Of a stretch of DNA of 64,000 nucleotides, positions 10,883 to 21,156 are shown one piece after another. Position 1 is the first letter of the stretch; each line of letters begins with the position of its first letter. The translations under genes and the position numbers were made by a program. The stretch covers positions 310,001-374,000 of the forward strand of contig CAUJLY010000005.1 in NCBI GenBank assembly GCA_963281155.1, in the 5' to 3' direction. The DNA comes from Rhabditophanes sp. KR3021. Lineage: Eukaryota > Nematoda > Chromadorea > Rhabditida > Alloionematidae. The notes under the pieces were generated by a model, which worked only from the letters and a program-made list of their open reading frames with translations, was not told the DNA's origin and did not search any database.

Positions 10883-11698
10883 TGGCTTGAGTCATTCGCT
10901 AGTAATACCGTCAGGACCACACGCCTTGTTAATGTTCAGATACCTGAGCACATCAAAGACTTCTTTCTCCGAAAATGGCAACACATCCCCATCATTTCTG
11001 GAAGTCACCTCTTCTAGTGGAAGATCTGCGTCCTTGTAAAGTGCTCCATAAAATTCATCAATAATGTCTTTCACTACCATTGACATCCTTGAGCGCAGGT
11101 ATAACTGATCTCTTCAGTCAGGAAGCTTTGAGCACAGCTTTTCTATTTTCCTTAGAATAATAGCTTCAATTTTCTTCCTGTGGATATCTAGGTCATCCTT
11201 CACCAACAATTTGATCATCTTGTTTATTTCAGCAAGTTCAATCTTCAGTAAAGAGGAAGGAGCTTGGTCATACTTGAATTTCTCATTTCTTAACTTCAGC
11301 CAGTCTTCTGTATCCGAACTAAGTCTCTTAAGCTTAATTCCTGGCAGCTGCTTGGCTTTGACGATCATCTTGTGTAAGTTAAGACGAAACAGTTCAAAGT
11401 CCTGGTCAATGTCGTTTAAGCTTTTTATCTCAGGTGCCCAGTCAAAGGAGGCTGCAATATCTCTGATTGATTCAGGGTTTAGAGGTCTAGACATTTCATA
11501 TAGATTTCTGGCAGCAAAATGATTTTTGATTACGGGTTCATTGAATAAAATTGCAATGACAGCTCTATGATCTGAGCCCGCGTTGAAACATTTCCACCCA
11601 AGTACCTCCAAATTGCGGCATTGTTTGGCGCTCACTCTGTCAGTCAGAATATAATCTATTTCAGTACGAGTGTTATTTGAATTGTTTGACTGCCATGT

Positions 11699-12301
11699 TC
11701 ATCTTTTGGCTCTTCTTTTGACGAATCTCCTGTTAAGAATAATTAGGTTATTAGTCTCTGTAAACTGCATCAACAAATCCCCATTCCTGTTGGTCGAGCC
11801 ATCATCCAAGGTAAAACTATCAACTGCGCCTCTTTTCTTCCTGCTAACAGGTATCCTTCCATTGAAGTCTCCTCCAATAAACAGTTTGTCGGATGAGGTG
11901 GATTTGCAAAGAGATTCCAGATTGGCATAAAATTTAAGCACCTCCGATTGATATTTGGCATCGTTTGTAGGACTGTACGCAGCCACAATAGCAACTCTCT
12001 TTCCATCAAGTAACAAGTCAATCCTGCCTAGTCTTATTCCATTGAAGGTGACATTTAATACAGATTTAGCTATGTCATTGTTAATCATGAAGCCGACGCC
12101 ACCTATTTTGTCAAAAGTACCAAAATAACATGTGTAGGAACCAGCATGGATAAAGGTTTCCTCTCTTCTTTTGGTTTCAGTGATCATCAAAATGTCAATA
12201 CTGTTCTCAGCCATTTGACGCGCCAAAATTAATAGACTGTCATCATTTCCTAGAGTACGAGCATTGTACGTGCCTATCTTGTTCAAACAACGAGAAGTCA
12301 T
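11699..12301 (-). pseudogene. LINE endonuclease domain
   Basis: 200 codons with GTYNARTL, the metal-binding TETK motif, AAYSPT, and GGDFNGRI (core D-x-N), all typical of the exonuclease-endonuclease-phosphatase fold in LINEs. The SDHRAVIA motif (catalytic His) continues in a different frame at 11635-11114, so a frame break separates it from the rest of the domain. Confidence 0.85.
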
Positions 12302-12480
12302 AATTGATAGTAAATAATAGTTAGTAAATATGGGATTAATAATGTTAATACTATACCGGTTAGCACCCCAGGTATAGAAATAACAATTTTAATTTAAAAG
12401 TCTAGAGAGCTTAATTAATTAAACCACCTTTCGATGTTGCACCAAAATTGTTTTTTTAACAAATGAAATATAATTAATGG

Positions 12481-13479
12481 TTATTCACTTAGCTTTTCAT
12501 CATTATTGATTTTCAATTGTTCCAAAGATAAGCAAAGTTTATTTGTTTTAGAACGTCTAGCTCTTTCCTTTTCCTTTTTGTTGACTGCATCTATATGATC
12601 ATTATCCCATTTTTCTGACTTCATGGTAGCGGCTTCATTAGCTTTTGTGGTTAAAAATTGTCTTTTTTTATTTTTAGTGGCATTAATAGTGTCCCTATTA
12701 TTGTCGCGAAACTTCTTCGATTTGGCTTTTGCTTTATCAGTCTTTGCAATAGCCATTTTTTCATCCTCGGTCAAGTCTTCTTTGGCTTTTGAACTAGCTG
12801 ATTTTGCTAGAGCTCTATCTTCTTTATTCTTAGCAAAAATAGCGTCTTTGTTTTTTTCATAACAAGTAGCACTTGCAGATCTTGTTTCACGGTCCCTTTT
12901 TCTGGCTTTTTTTTCTTCTTCAGTCCATTCAGATTCAGGTTTGTTTTTGCTCGATTCAACCAAAGACTTATTTTTTTCATAACAAGTAGCACTTGCAGAT
13001 CTTCTTTTACGGTCACTCTCCACGGCTTTTTTTTCTTCTTCAGTCCATTCAGATTCATGTTTGTTTTTGCTCGATTCAACCAAAGACTTATTTTTTGTAC
13101 GTTGCTTGACTTCACTAAGACGCTTGGCAGCATTAGCATTGAGATAGTAATTTACCAAGAATTGATTGAGTCCTTCGACTTCAGTATTGTTCTCGTGAAG
13201 TTCCCTGCCTTTTTCATATCGCTCACGTTTGGACATTTTCTTTAACTCTTCTGGTATTGGTTCATAAACACGGAATTTAACGTCACATTCATCACCATCA
13301 TAAACAACACAGTGACATTTATAGACCACTATGCCACTTAAGCTAGTATGCTTTTCAAAGACATAAACAGTCCAATTCTTTTGACTGATTATATCTTCTA
13401 TTAATCTCTCAGCCAGAGTTTCTTTTTTGTCTTTTAGTGAGATCTTCCAAAAATCTAAAGGAATCTCCAGATTTATCAT
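12481..13479 (-). CDS. Lysine-rich protein with 40-residue tandem repeats
   Basis: A 332-residue open frame from the ATG at 13479 (MINLEIPLDFWK). The first 100 residues look globular (NWTVYVFEKHTSLSGIVVYK). The rest is highly charged and includes two nearly identical 40-residue repeats encoded by 12851-12970 and 12971-13090 (NKSLVESSKNK, ESEWTEEEKKA, RSASATCYEK), followed by more diverged KNK/EDR blocks. No known domain recognised. It lies about 50 nt downstream of the GIY-YIG ORF on the same strand, with an acceptor-like ttatttag between. It may be the second gene of an operon, or a further exon of the same gene: a canonical GTAAGT donor at the end of the upstream ORF gives a frame off by one. 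Confidence 0.6.
   Translation of the reverse strand: MINLEIPLDFWKISLKDKKETLAERLIEDIISQKNWTVYVFEKHTSLSGIVVYKCHCVVYDGDECDVKFRVYEPIPEELKKMSKRERYEKGRELHENNTEVEGLNQFLVNYYLNANAAKRLSEVKQRTKNKSLVESSKNKHESEWTEEEKKAVESDRKRRSASATCYEKNKSLVESSKNKPESEWTEEEKKARKRDRETRSASATCYEKNKDAIFAKNKEDRALAKSASSKAKEDLTEDEKMAIAKTDKAKAKSKKFRDNNRDTINATKNKKRQFLTTKANEAATMKSEKWDNDHIDAVNKKEKERARRSKTNKLCLSLEQLKINNDEKLSE
12851..13090. repeat. 120-bp direct tandem repeat, two copies, in coding frame
   Basis: Copies at 12851-12970 and 12971-13090 match at most positions with no length difference. The length is a multiple of three, so the frame is kept, and the translation is the 40-residue repeat described for the host ORF. High identity suggests a recent duplication. 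Confidence 0.9.
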
Positions 13480-13528
13480 TTTGACAATTACCACGATCTA
13501 AATAATAATTAGTCAAATAAGTTTGTCT

Positions 13529-14548
13529 TTATTTATACTTACCTTTAAATTTGGTAAGTAACAATGTCTCAGAAGGCCTAGAACAGTCCAATTTATTTTC
13601 AAAAACGGTAACCTTGAAAAAAATGGAGCTAGAATTTTTAATATATTTGTCTTTTAGTGTATCATGTTTAAGACTACTTGGACAAAAATGACCTCTACCA
13701 CGGGAGTGTAGGTTGCAGCCATCATTCAAATATTTCTTTGAACTACCATGATAAAAAGCTGTACCAAAGCTTTCCAAGGTTGGGGGAATCCTAGCCATCG
13801 CAGTGGCTTGTTCGATAGTTTTCGAGCCTTTAAGTTCATGTGGTGTGTAGTTGTAAGGAGGCAATGTGGTACTCCTATCATAATTTTCTTCCCCCACAAG
13901 CGATTTGAATTTTGAAAGCATAGTAGATTCCTCAAATACACCATCCCAGGAACCATAATCAACTGGCTTATCTTCCCTGCTTCGCATATCTTCAACTAAT
14001 AAAGGTTCCCATTTTCCATTGACAAAACTAACCTTGTACTTTTTTGACCATTTCAAAGCATCATTTACATATTTATAAACCTCATCAGCTAAAGAATTAA
14101 GTTCAATTTCTTGGAGTTTTTTCAAGAAACTAGTCTTCTTGCCACGGATATTATTGAGGCTATTAGCCCTTTTACGTTCCCATTGGTTACGAATTAACAT
14201 AGTTTCCGCTTCTTCATAACAACCACCAACATCATATATATACATATAAATAGGCTTGTTTTCTATGCCACAATTATTAATCCATTCGTTTTTAATATTT
14301 TTCTCTTTTAATTCTTCATTTCTAAAATGGTCTTTTGGACGACAACCTTTACTTTTAGAATCTATAGACTTGCCCCAATAGTTTTTACCATCATCGGTTT
14401 CGCCTTTAAGGTAATAAACGATTCCGTTTATTTTTTTTGTATCATTTTCATGACATTTAAGCATTTCTTCTAACAAAACTACTCCATTTCTTGGTTCGCC
14501 AGTATTGCTACTAGCTAATTTGGCAGCTTTTTGTTTTGGCAATGGCAT
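13529..14548 (-). CDS. Predicted GIY-YIG-type nuclease-domain protein
   Basis: 339 residues from the ATG at 14548, chosen because it follows a strong acceptor (ctttttcag) four bases upstream. Residues 40-135 match the GIY-YIG plan: GIVYYL (42-47) for GIY, NYWGKS (56-61) for YIG, Arg70, His74, EEAETMLI with Glu113 or Glu115 as metal ligand, and LNN (131-133). Such folds cut DNA in homing nucleases, repair factors and some retroelements. The C-terminal 200 residues are not recognised. The stop codon TAA overlaps an AATAAA at the end, and a second ORF starts about 50 nt downstream. The assignment rests on spaced motifs, not an alignment. It could be a domesticated or transferred nuclease. Confidence 0.62.
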   Translation of the reverse strand: MPLPKQKAAKLASSNTGEPRNGVVLLEEMLKCHENDTKKINGIVYYLKGETDDGKNYWGKSIDSKSKGCRPKDHFRNEELKEKNIKNEWINNCGIENKPIYMYIYDVGGCYEEAETMLIRNQWERKRANSLNNIRGKKTSFLKKLQEIELNSLADEVYKYVNDALKWSKKYKVSFVNGKWEPLLVEDMRSREDKPVDYGSWDGVFEESTMLSKFKSLVGEENYDRSTTLPPYNYTPHELKGSKTIEQATAMARIPPTLESFGTAFYHGSSKKYLNDGCNLHSRGRGHFCPSSLKHDTLKDKYIKNSSSIFFKVTVFENKLDCSRPSETLLLTKFKGKYK

Positions 14549-14552
14549 TATT

Positions 14553-14566
14553 CTGAAAAAGTTTAT
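14553..14566 (-). promoter_or_regulatory. Probable trans-splice acceptor of the GIY-YIG gene
   Basis: A pyrimidine-rich acctor-type run ending ctttttcag lies four bases before the start codon, with no upstream coding exon seen. This arrangement is typical of spliced-leader addition in nematodes. Confidence 0.45.
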
Positions 14567-15180
14567 TAGAAAATTATTTGCAACATGATTAGGTAAAAGA
14601 GTTAATAAATAACGGCATCGCACTCTGTTAACTAATTTATGAGTATTAAGATGAAAAGTTGAATTCTAAATTGCTTAAAGTATTTTGAAAGTTTGGTATA
14701 TAATTATTTTTACAAAAAAATTGGTCATTATGAAATATTTTAAAAATATGTAAATACACCTATCACTGTGTCCATACATTTAAAAATGGGAATTATCTGT
14801 TAAGGTACAAATTGTCGTCGATGAAACAATATTTGTGACAGGTTTGAAAGATAACTAGAAAGCCACCACTAACACATATATTTACAGGATTTCTTTAATA
14901 ACTAAATGCTACAATTTAAAAAATAAGCTCAATATATAATTGTTTAAAATAGTTGTTAACAAAGAAAGTTCAAAACTATCTACAGATCCTAGTATGGTTG
15001 AAGAAAGTGAAAATGAATGAAGGTGGAAATTTAATCAGTGTATATCAATATATAAATACTATTCTACACGGATTTTGAAATAATTGATTATATTAGACAA
15101 CGCCCTTATACAATGTAAAAGAGACATTTGAGAAAAAATTTTGTTGAGCAATATAGCTTAGTGTGTGATTCATCGATAAC
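14567..15180. other. Spacer between two minus-strand genes
   Basis: AT-rich; no coding sequence supported. A plus-strand open frame at 15128-15358 overlaps the 3' part of the IgGFc-like gene and is its antisense shadow. Confidence 0.4.
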
Positions 15181-16794
15181 TCAAATCATAAAATATAAAA
15201 GACAGGCAGTAAATAATGAACTTTGTGTGGACAATATTGAAGATGCTTTGGTAGTAGTTCCTGGTTTGAGTGTAGTTGTTGGTGGACCTCCTGGGGTAAT
15301 ATTTTTTGTCGGTACTGTACTCAGCTGGGATTTACCATATCCAGCTAAATACGAATAAACTGATTGACTGTTGTCTGCATTGAACCCTATAACGTAGACG
15401 ACATATGATCCCTTTGCGTAGAAAGTATGTGAACCAAATAATGGTACCATAATTGTATAACTTTGATAAGCAGGATTAATAATGTCAAGAGGGTATTGTG
15501 CAATTATGGCATTTGGTACATTTTTGCCGTCAATCATAAAAGTTGATTTATCTAAATTAATCCCGTAAATTTCCAAAAAACTACTTGCTGAGAAGGTAAC
15601 AAAATTAGTAGGTCCAGTCAAATACTGAGTTGTTTCTGGAATTGTATTAATAAAAGCATTTGTAAGATATAATATATTGGCATCCATAGTTCCTCCAACT
15701 CTTGACATCGAAGTACCTGTATAATGGGAAAGAATGGCAAATTGTGGTACAATAAAGATAGTATATTTGCTTCCTGAATTACTAGAAATTGTTTCTTTTA
15801 CTGGAGAATCCTTGCCTTGGAAACAAGTTACTGATAATGAATTTATATTATCTTCACATTTCAAGTCATTTGGAGCAACATAAATGAATTTCGAGTATGC
15901 ATTTGTGATTAAATGAACTTCGTCTTTGCTGAGGGTAGTTGTACAGTCATATGTTGATATAGGTGCGGGCATGAATGCTACATAGTCTGAAACATCGCCG
16001 CTTTTCCCTGAGGCTGCGTTCATAGATAGCCTGGACAAATCAACACGGGGAACGACGGCAGTTACATAGAATGGTCCATTTGCTTCAATATGAATGGATG
16101 TATCGAGCATCATTGAATTGGTAACCAAAGTTGCTTGATCGCTTCCAAATGTAGATTCAAGGTTGAAATCAAATGTATATTGCAATACTCCGAATGAATA
16201 AACTTTAGCTGTACCCTTCACATCTTGAAATTCTGTAGCCATAATTGAGACTAGTTGGTTTGATTTGTCAAGTGCCTTGGGCAATGAAATATAATAAGAG
16301 TTTCCAATTAAGTCTGTTGTTGGTAATAAATATGCATCACCGCTAGCAGAGACGCCATCATTATCTGTATAATACCTAGCAATAATTTTGACATCACTAG
16401 AAGCTTCGATTATGATACGAGGATCTTTCACTGTGAACAACTTATTGGATGTAGTAAAAACATCAAACATTTCGTTATAATTTAAGAGGACCTACAATTG
16501 ATTAATGATTTGAGTGCAAAAAATAAATATCTACTTACAATATTATCCATACCAGCTCTAGCAGTAAGTTGACGTTCTCCTTGATTACTAGACGTTGCGG
16601 TCATAAATTTACATTTAATTTTAACATCCTGTTCACCAGAAGGCATGATATGTAAAGTTAATTTAGGAACAGAAGCTTTAGGATCCATAGCGTAATTTAA
16701 AAAAAGACGTTACAAAATATCGCCCGCCATAAGGATCAAGAATAGCATTTATATTGCTTGTACACAAAAATAAAAGTACGATAAGTTTAATCAT
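15181..16794 (-). CDS. IgGFc-binding-N-like secreted or GPI-anchored protein (one frame break)
   Basis: Minus-strand exons 16794-16539 and 16491-15181 (intron 48 nt, gtaagt...ttgtag). The start MIKLIVLLFLCTSNINA is a signal peptide, followed by DPYGGRYFVTSF, then LTLHIMPSGEQDVKIKC, VFTTSNKLFTVKDPRIIIEASSD and GNSYYISLPKA, as in the nematode IgGFc-binding-protein N-terminal domain family. The C-terminus has a Thr/Pro-rich linker (TPGGPPTTTLKPGTTTK) and a short hydrophobic tail, which suggests GPI anchoring at the surface. The signal-peptide frame and the main frame are joined only if the run of seven T at 16705-16699 (minus) has one base fewer. The alternative is a downstream start at 16688 without a signal peptide. 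It is either an assembly indel or a recent null allele. Confidence 0.78.
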
Positions 16795-17159
16795 GATTGT
16801 ATAATCACTAGAAGTGAATGTCTTATATACATTTTTAGCTGAAGGATTCCCTTTTTTGTACTTTAATAGTCGTTTGATACAATCATTTTTATCAAATATG
16901 ATATCATAATTTGATGAGACATCACAAAATCAAATAACCCTGCATTCAGCACATAAAAATAACAATTTATATTTATCAGAGCTATGACTCCAAAAATTGA
17001 TACAATCAAATAAACTCTTTACTAATGTATAGTTTTGTTAGCTAATCTGAATTATTCAACATACTAGCAAATTGCATGTATGTATTGTGTCATTTAATAT
17101 TTTTTAACGACATTTTTTTTGTTGAATAACTATTTTTTGTATCCTCATTCAAATTCAAT

Positions 17160-17650
17160 GTAACAAATTATCCCAAAATTGAGGTATCTACTCCTTGACC
17201 CGCAACTAATTGTCACTGATATCCATAATAAATCGGCGGTTGTCCTTTTCCAATTCTATCACTTTGAAATCATTTTTTCTTTAAAAAATACCTCAACTCT
17301 GGTAATATTCCTTAACTGTTTGAAGAAGATTACTAACAGCTGAATTGATAAACATACCTCTGTTTCATAATTTTTAGCTGAATTCATGTGAAAATAATCA
17401 AAAAACATAGTTTTTGGAATAAATAAAAATCTGAAGTCACTTATCTAAAACTTCTCTTTCAATTGTTGTGCCGTAACATATATGCATTTCATAGTGCATG
17501 TTTCATCTGGTTTGGCAATATAAGTCGTGGCTTTTAGAGATGTGTTAGTCACATGTTCTTCCTTAATTGAAACTCATATGTAACAATAAAAAGTGGCCTT
17601 TTCTGCAAGTTTAGTCATATTTAGCCCTGTCATTCCATAAACTTTGTTCA
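17160..17650 (-). pseudogene. Decayed gene remnant, unidentified
   Basis: On the minus strand several protein-like blocks follow one another in different frames with stops between: TTYIAKPDETCTMKCIYVTA, DYFHMNSAKNY, NLLQTVKEYYQS and IGKGQPPIYYGYQ followed, after a stop, by QLVAGQGVDTSILG. The blocks have coding-like composition and regular spacing, but no single frame is open for more than about 50 codons. I do not recognise the family. It could be a dead gene or a transposon fragment. Confidence 0.35.
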
Positions 17651-18499
17651 ATTACAAAATAAATAGAAGCAAGGTTGGAAGAGTTTCAGAGACAGGATGA
17701 GCAATCGTAATTTTTATAAGACACGAGGAGATGTTATACAAATAAATCTAATTTTATACTTAAAATTTAGATTGTCAACGTCTAATTGTGTACAGAGAGA
17801 AATTTTTTAGTCCGTTTTTTCAAAAGGTCCGCAAAAAATGGTGATAATTGTCCTTTTTAGACATTTTTATTATGTTTCTTTAAAAACGTAAAAATTGTGC
17901 AAGTACATTTTTTACACCTTTACGTTTTCCGTATATTCATAAATTGCTGAAATAAAATTGAATATTGGATACTTGGCATTCTTCCAAAGATATTTATTTG
18001 GAACAATTTAAATATGTATATTTTAGGCGTTTTTAATAATTAAATTATCAATATTTATGATGCTCGGCAGTTCCAGTCTAAGACATACTAAATATAAGCA
18101 TAAATAAACAACAACATTGCAATATTTAAAAACAAATAATTTATGACTAAGTATTTTAAAATATATTTAATTGGTGGCATTATAATACTTAATACATATT
18201 TATGCTTAGTTACAAAAACTTTATGTAGTCAAAAAGTCACAAAATAAATAATACGTTTTATATTACAAAGATTCTAATCAAGTTGTTGTATTAATAATGC
18301 TACAGCATTGTATAGTAAATAAGCGTTGAATGAATAGACAACAATACAAGTAAAACAAAGAATAATAGAGAAGATACATTTATTTATCATTAATTATTGT
18401 TATATGTGATATGATATTGTATTATTTATGTTGAAAATGTTTCTTACAATAAGAAGAGAGCTTGTTCTCAAACTTATTTAAGGTACCACTTACACTGCC

Positions 18500-18745
18500 T
18501 TTTTTAGCCAACACTGAATAGACAGTGTTTCAGAATTTTGAATCTTCAGCTACCCATTCAATGTTCATTTTGTTTTCCAGTTCTAATATTTTTATCAAGA
18601 TAGAACATATGGCAGCCAATAGCATTTTATGCGGAATACTGTTCAATACCACAACTAACTAGAATGCAATCCAAGTTATGCGTAAATGCATTTGTTAATA
18701 CAATGCCATCCTGAAGTATGTCGCAAGTGTCAAAACCTGGATAAA
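18500..18745 (-). pseudogene. Second decayed coding remnant, unidentified
   Basis: The minus strand reads GFDTCDILQDGIVLTNAF, then HNLDCILVSCGIEQYSA, a stop, then NAIGCHMFYLDKNIRTGK in the same frame. Evenly spaced Cys residues suggest an extracellular protein fragment. No start, splice sites or family could be recognised. Confidence 0.3.
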
Positions 18746-19093
18746 AAATGTACACATTTATTCAAGCTCATAAAATTAGAAGTAATATTCAAAAATAATT
18801 CTAATTAAGCTACACTTAATCAAAACACTACATAACCACACCTACTTACAGGCTTTAATTACAACGTCTGCCTAAATACACAGATAAGAGCCAACAACCA
18901 TACTAAATTATACTAATATAAATAATTAGTTCCTTGATAACAACAAACCATGTCATTTATCATCCATTGATTTTAGTAGTTTGTATCGCATCAAAATAGA
19001 CATACTCTACTTTATACATACATCACTACACTACTCTTTTTGGGCGATCATTTAAGGAATTGACTATTCGTTATATTTTTATTTAAAAAAAGC

Positions 19094-21156
19094 ATGAATA
19101 CTTTTGTCAGACCAGGCGATAACGTTGATTTAACGGAAGAAAGGCAGAAGTGTGTCTTTGATACAGATAAGTTAGGGGCTATTTTTTATGGGTCTAAGCA
19201 CAAGTTGGATAGAAGAAGGCAATTTGAGGATTTTATTACTAGTCTTCCTGAGTTCAAAAATGAAAAGCCGTCCATTAGTATGAGTAGATTGGAGAGATTT
19301 GAGATTAATTCGAAGAAGGTAATGTTCGTTAAATTGTCATCACAAATGTTAATTGTTCATTTTAGAGCATCTCATTCTACGAACATCTTCCAGAACAGGT
19401 AAATCTAGACGACCAAATGGAAATCGCCCAATTCTACGATAAATTCTTCACCTACGAAGGGGCTCCTTTGTCTCTTCATTTCTTTGTCTTTCTCCCCAAC
19501 CTCCTGAATTCAATGGAAGGGGAGCAGCAGGCATACTGGCTCGAAAAAGCCCTCAACCGTGAGATCATAGGTTCCTACTCTCAAACTGAAATGGGGCACG
19601 GTTCAAACTTGAGAAAACTCGAAACCACAGCTACTTATGACAAGGCAACTGATTCATTCATCATCCATTCACCCACCATCACTGCAACCAAATGGTGGCC
19701 TGGTTCTCTAGGCAAGACCTGCAATGTCACAATTGTTGTGGCTCAGCTTTATATTGAGGGCAAATGTCTAGGTCCCCATTCATTTATTGTACCAATCAGA
19801 GACTTTAAAACTCATTATCCTTTGGAAGGGATAACAGTTGGGGATATTGGACCCAAATTCGCCTTTTCAGGCCTTGACAATGGTTACCTTATTTTTAATC
19901 AAGTTACCATTCCTCGCACTTACATGTTCATGAAGTATGCTCAAGTCACAAAGGAAGGGCAATACATCAAGCCATTGCACGAGAAAGCTGCTTATGGCTC
20001 AATGATCTTCGTTCGTTCTATTATGTTAACTCAGCAAGCGCAGTACTTGGCGATGGCTGCAACTATTGCAACAAGATACTCATGTGTCAGAAGGCAAGGA
20101 AACATTGATGAGAATGACGTTGAAGAAAAGATCCTTAATTACCAAACTCAGCAGTACAGAATCTTGCCGCAGTTGGCTCGAGCATGGGCTTTTAATGCCG
20201 CCGGAACCTACATCATGAAATTATTCACCCAGGTCAATGAAGAAATGACAGCTGGGAATGCTGATTTATTGCCTGAATTACATTGTTTGACTAGTGGTCT
20301 CAAATCAGTTGTATCATTTCAAGCAGGCCTAGGCATTGAACAATGCAGAATGAGTTGTGGAGGTCATGGGTATTCGCATGCTAGTGGATTTCCTACCTTG
20401 TATGCCACCCAAATAGGAGGTTGTACGTATGAGGGTGAAAACATGGTGATGTTGCAACAATGTGCCAGGTATTTGATGAAGATTGCTCAGTCAGTCAAAG
20501 AGAATACTAATTTAGTTGGCAGATCGTCGAAGTTGTTTGGATACTTCTTTAAAAATCATACTGCCAAGCCGACCAATTTGTTGGAAATATTTGAAACTAT
20601 CTCTTACCATGCCACCATGGAAGTATATGAGAAACTGACCAACTTCAAGTTAAATGGCATGTCACACGAAAAGGCTTGGCATCAATGCACTGTCGACTTG
20701 TCCAAAGCTTCCCGGGCTCATGTTCGTGTCTTTTTGACGATAGTCTATCGGGACTTGGTGCAGAATATCGAAGATGTTCCTATTAACAAGGTAATGAGTC
20801 TTTTGGAAGATTTATGGTTGAAGTATGAAATGCTTGAATGCGCTCAATATGCACTGATGTATAATTTGGTCGATGGCACTCAATTAAAACAAATCAAAGA
20901 AGACTTGTATGCAGATTTAGAAAAGGTGAGACCACATGCTGTCTCGTTGGTAGATTCATTCGACTTCACAGACCGTGACATGGTCACAGTCATTGGCAGA
21001 AGAGACGGCCACGTCTACTCGAATCTCCTTAAATGGGCTGAATCGACTGAATTAAACCAATTCCAAGTATTGCCATCTCACTCCAAATACTTCGGTCCTC
21101 TAACCAGAGGCGAAGATCCAGCCCAAATAAATAGGCGCCTCAACAGTAAACTCTAA
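19094..21156 (+). CDS. acox: Peroxisomal acyl-CoA oxidase
   Basis: Exons 19094-19318 and 19366-21156 (intron 47 nt) give 671 residues, the usual family length. The N-terminal alpha domain is followed by the flavin-binding segment with SQTEMGHGSNLRKLETTATYD, the middle beta domain with PTITATKWWPGSLGKT, and the C-terminal helical domains with GGHGYSHASGFP and TYEGENMVMLQQ, whose Glu is the catalytic base position. The last three residues are SKL, a canonical peroxisomal targeting signal. It oxidises acyl-CoA to trans-2-enoyl-CoA with release of H2O2, the first step of peroxisomal beta-oxidation. In nematodes such enzymes also trim ascaroside pheromone side chains; that role is inferred from the family only. 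Confidence 0.94.

Larger units (their letters stand above)
9528..12301 (-). mobile_element. Degenerate RTE-like non-LTR retrotransposon (LINE)
   Basis: On the minus strand an apurinic-type endonuclease is followed by a reverse transcriptase and a C-terminal domain, in one polyprotein order broken into at least five frame segments. EN occupies about 12301-11600, a linker 11635-10892, RT 10882-9762, and the tail 9761-9528 (ending near GKVDYKLIT) in another frame. The size of about 2.8 kb and the single EN-RT ORF fit RTE-clade elements known from nematodes. Multiple frameshifts and stops mean this copy cannot retrotranspose alone. No clear poly-A tail or target duplication was identified. Confidence 0.85.
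16795..19093. other. 2.3-kb spacer with decayed coding remnants
   Basis: Mostly AT-rich. Two patches look like old minus-strand coding sequence and are listed separately. A run at about 18070-18230 has loosely inverted ACTAA...GCATAAATA sequence. The right end is the promoter side of the acyl-CoA oxidase. Confidence 0.4.

Noticed and set aside
13479..13548. Simple GT-AG splice joining the GIY-YIG ORF to the repeat ORF
   Set aside because: The GTAAGT donor gives a frame off by one and an early stop; two genes or a frame error are more likely.
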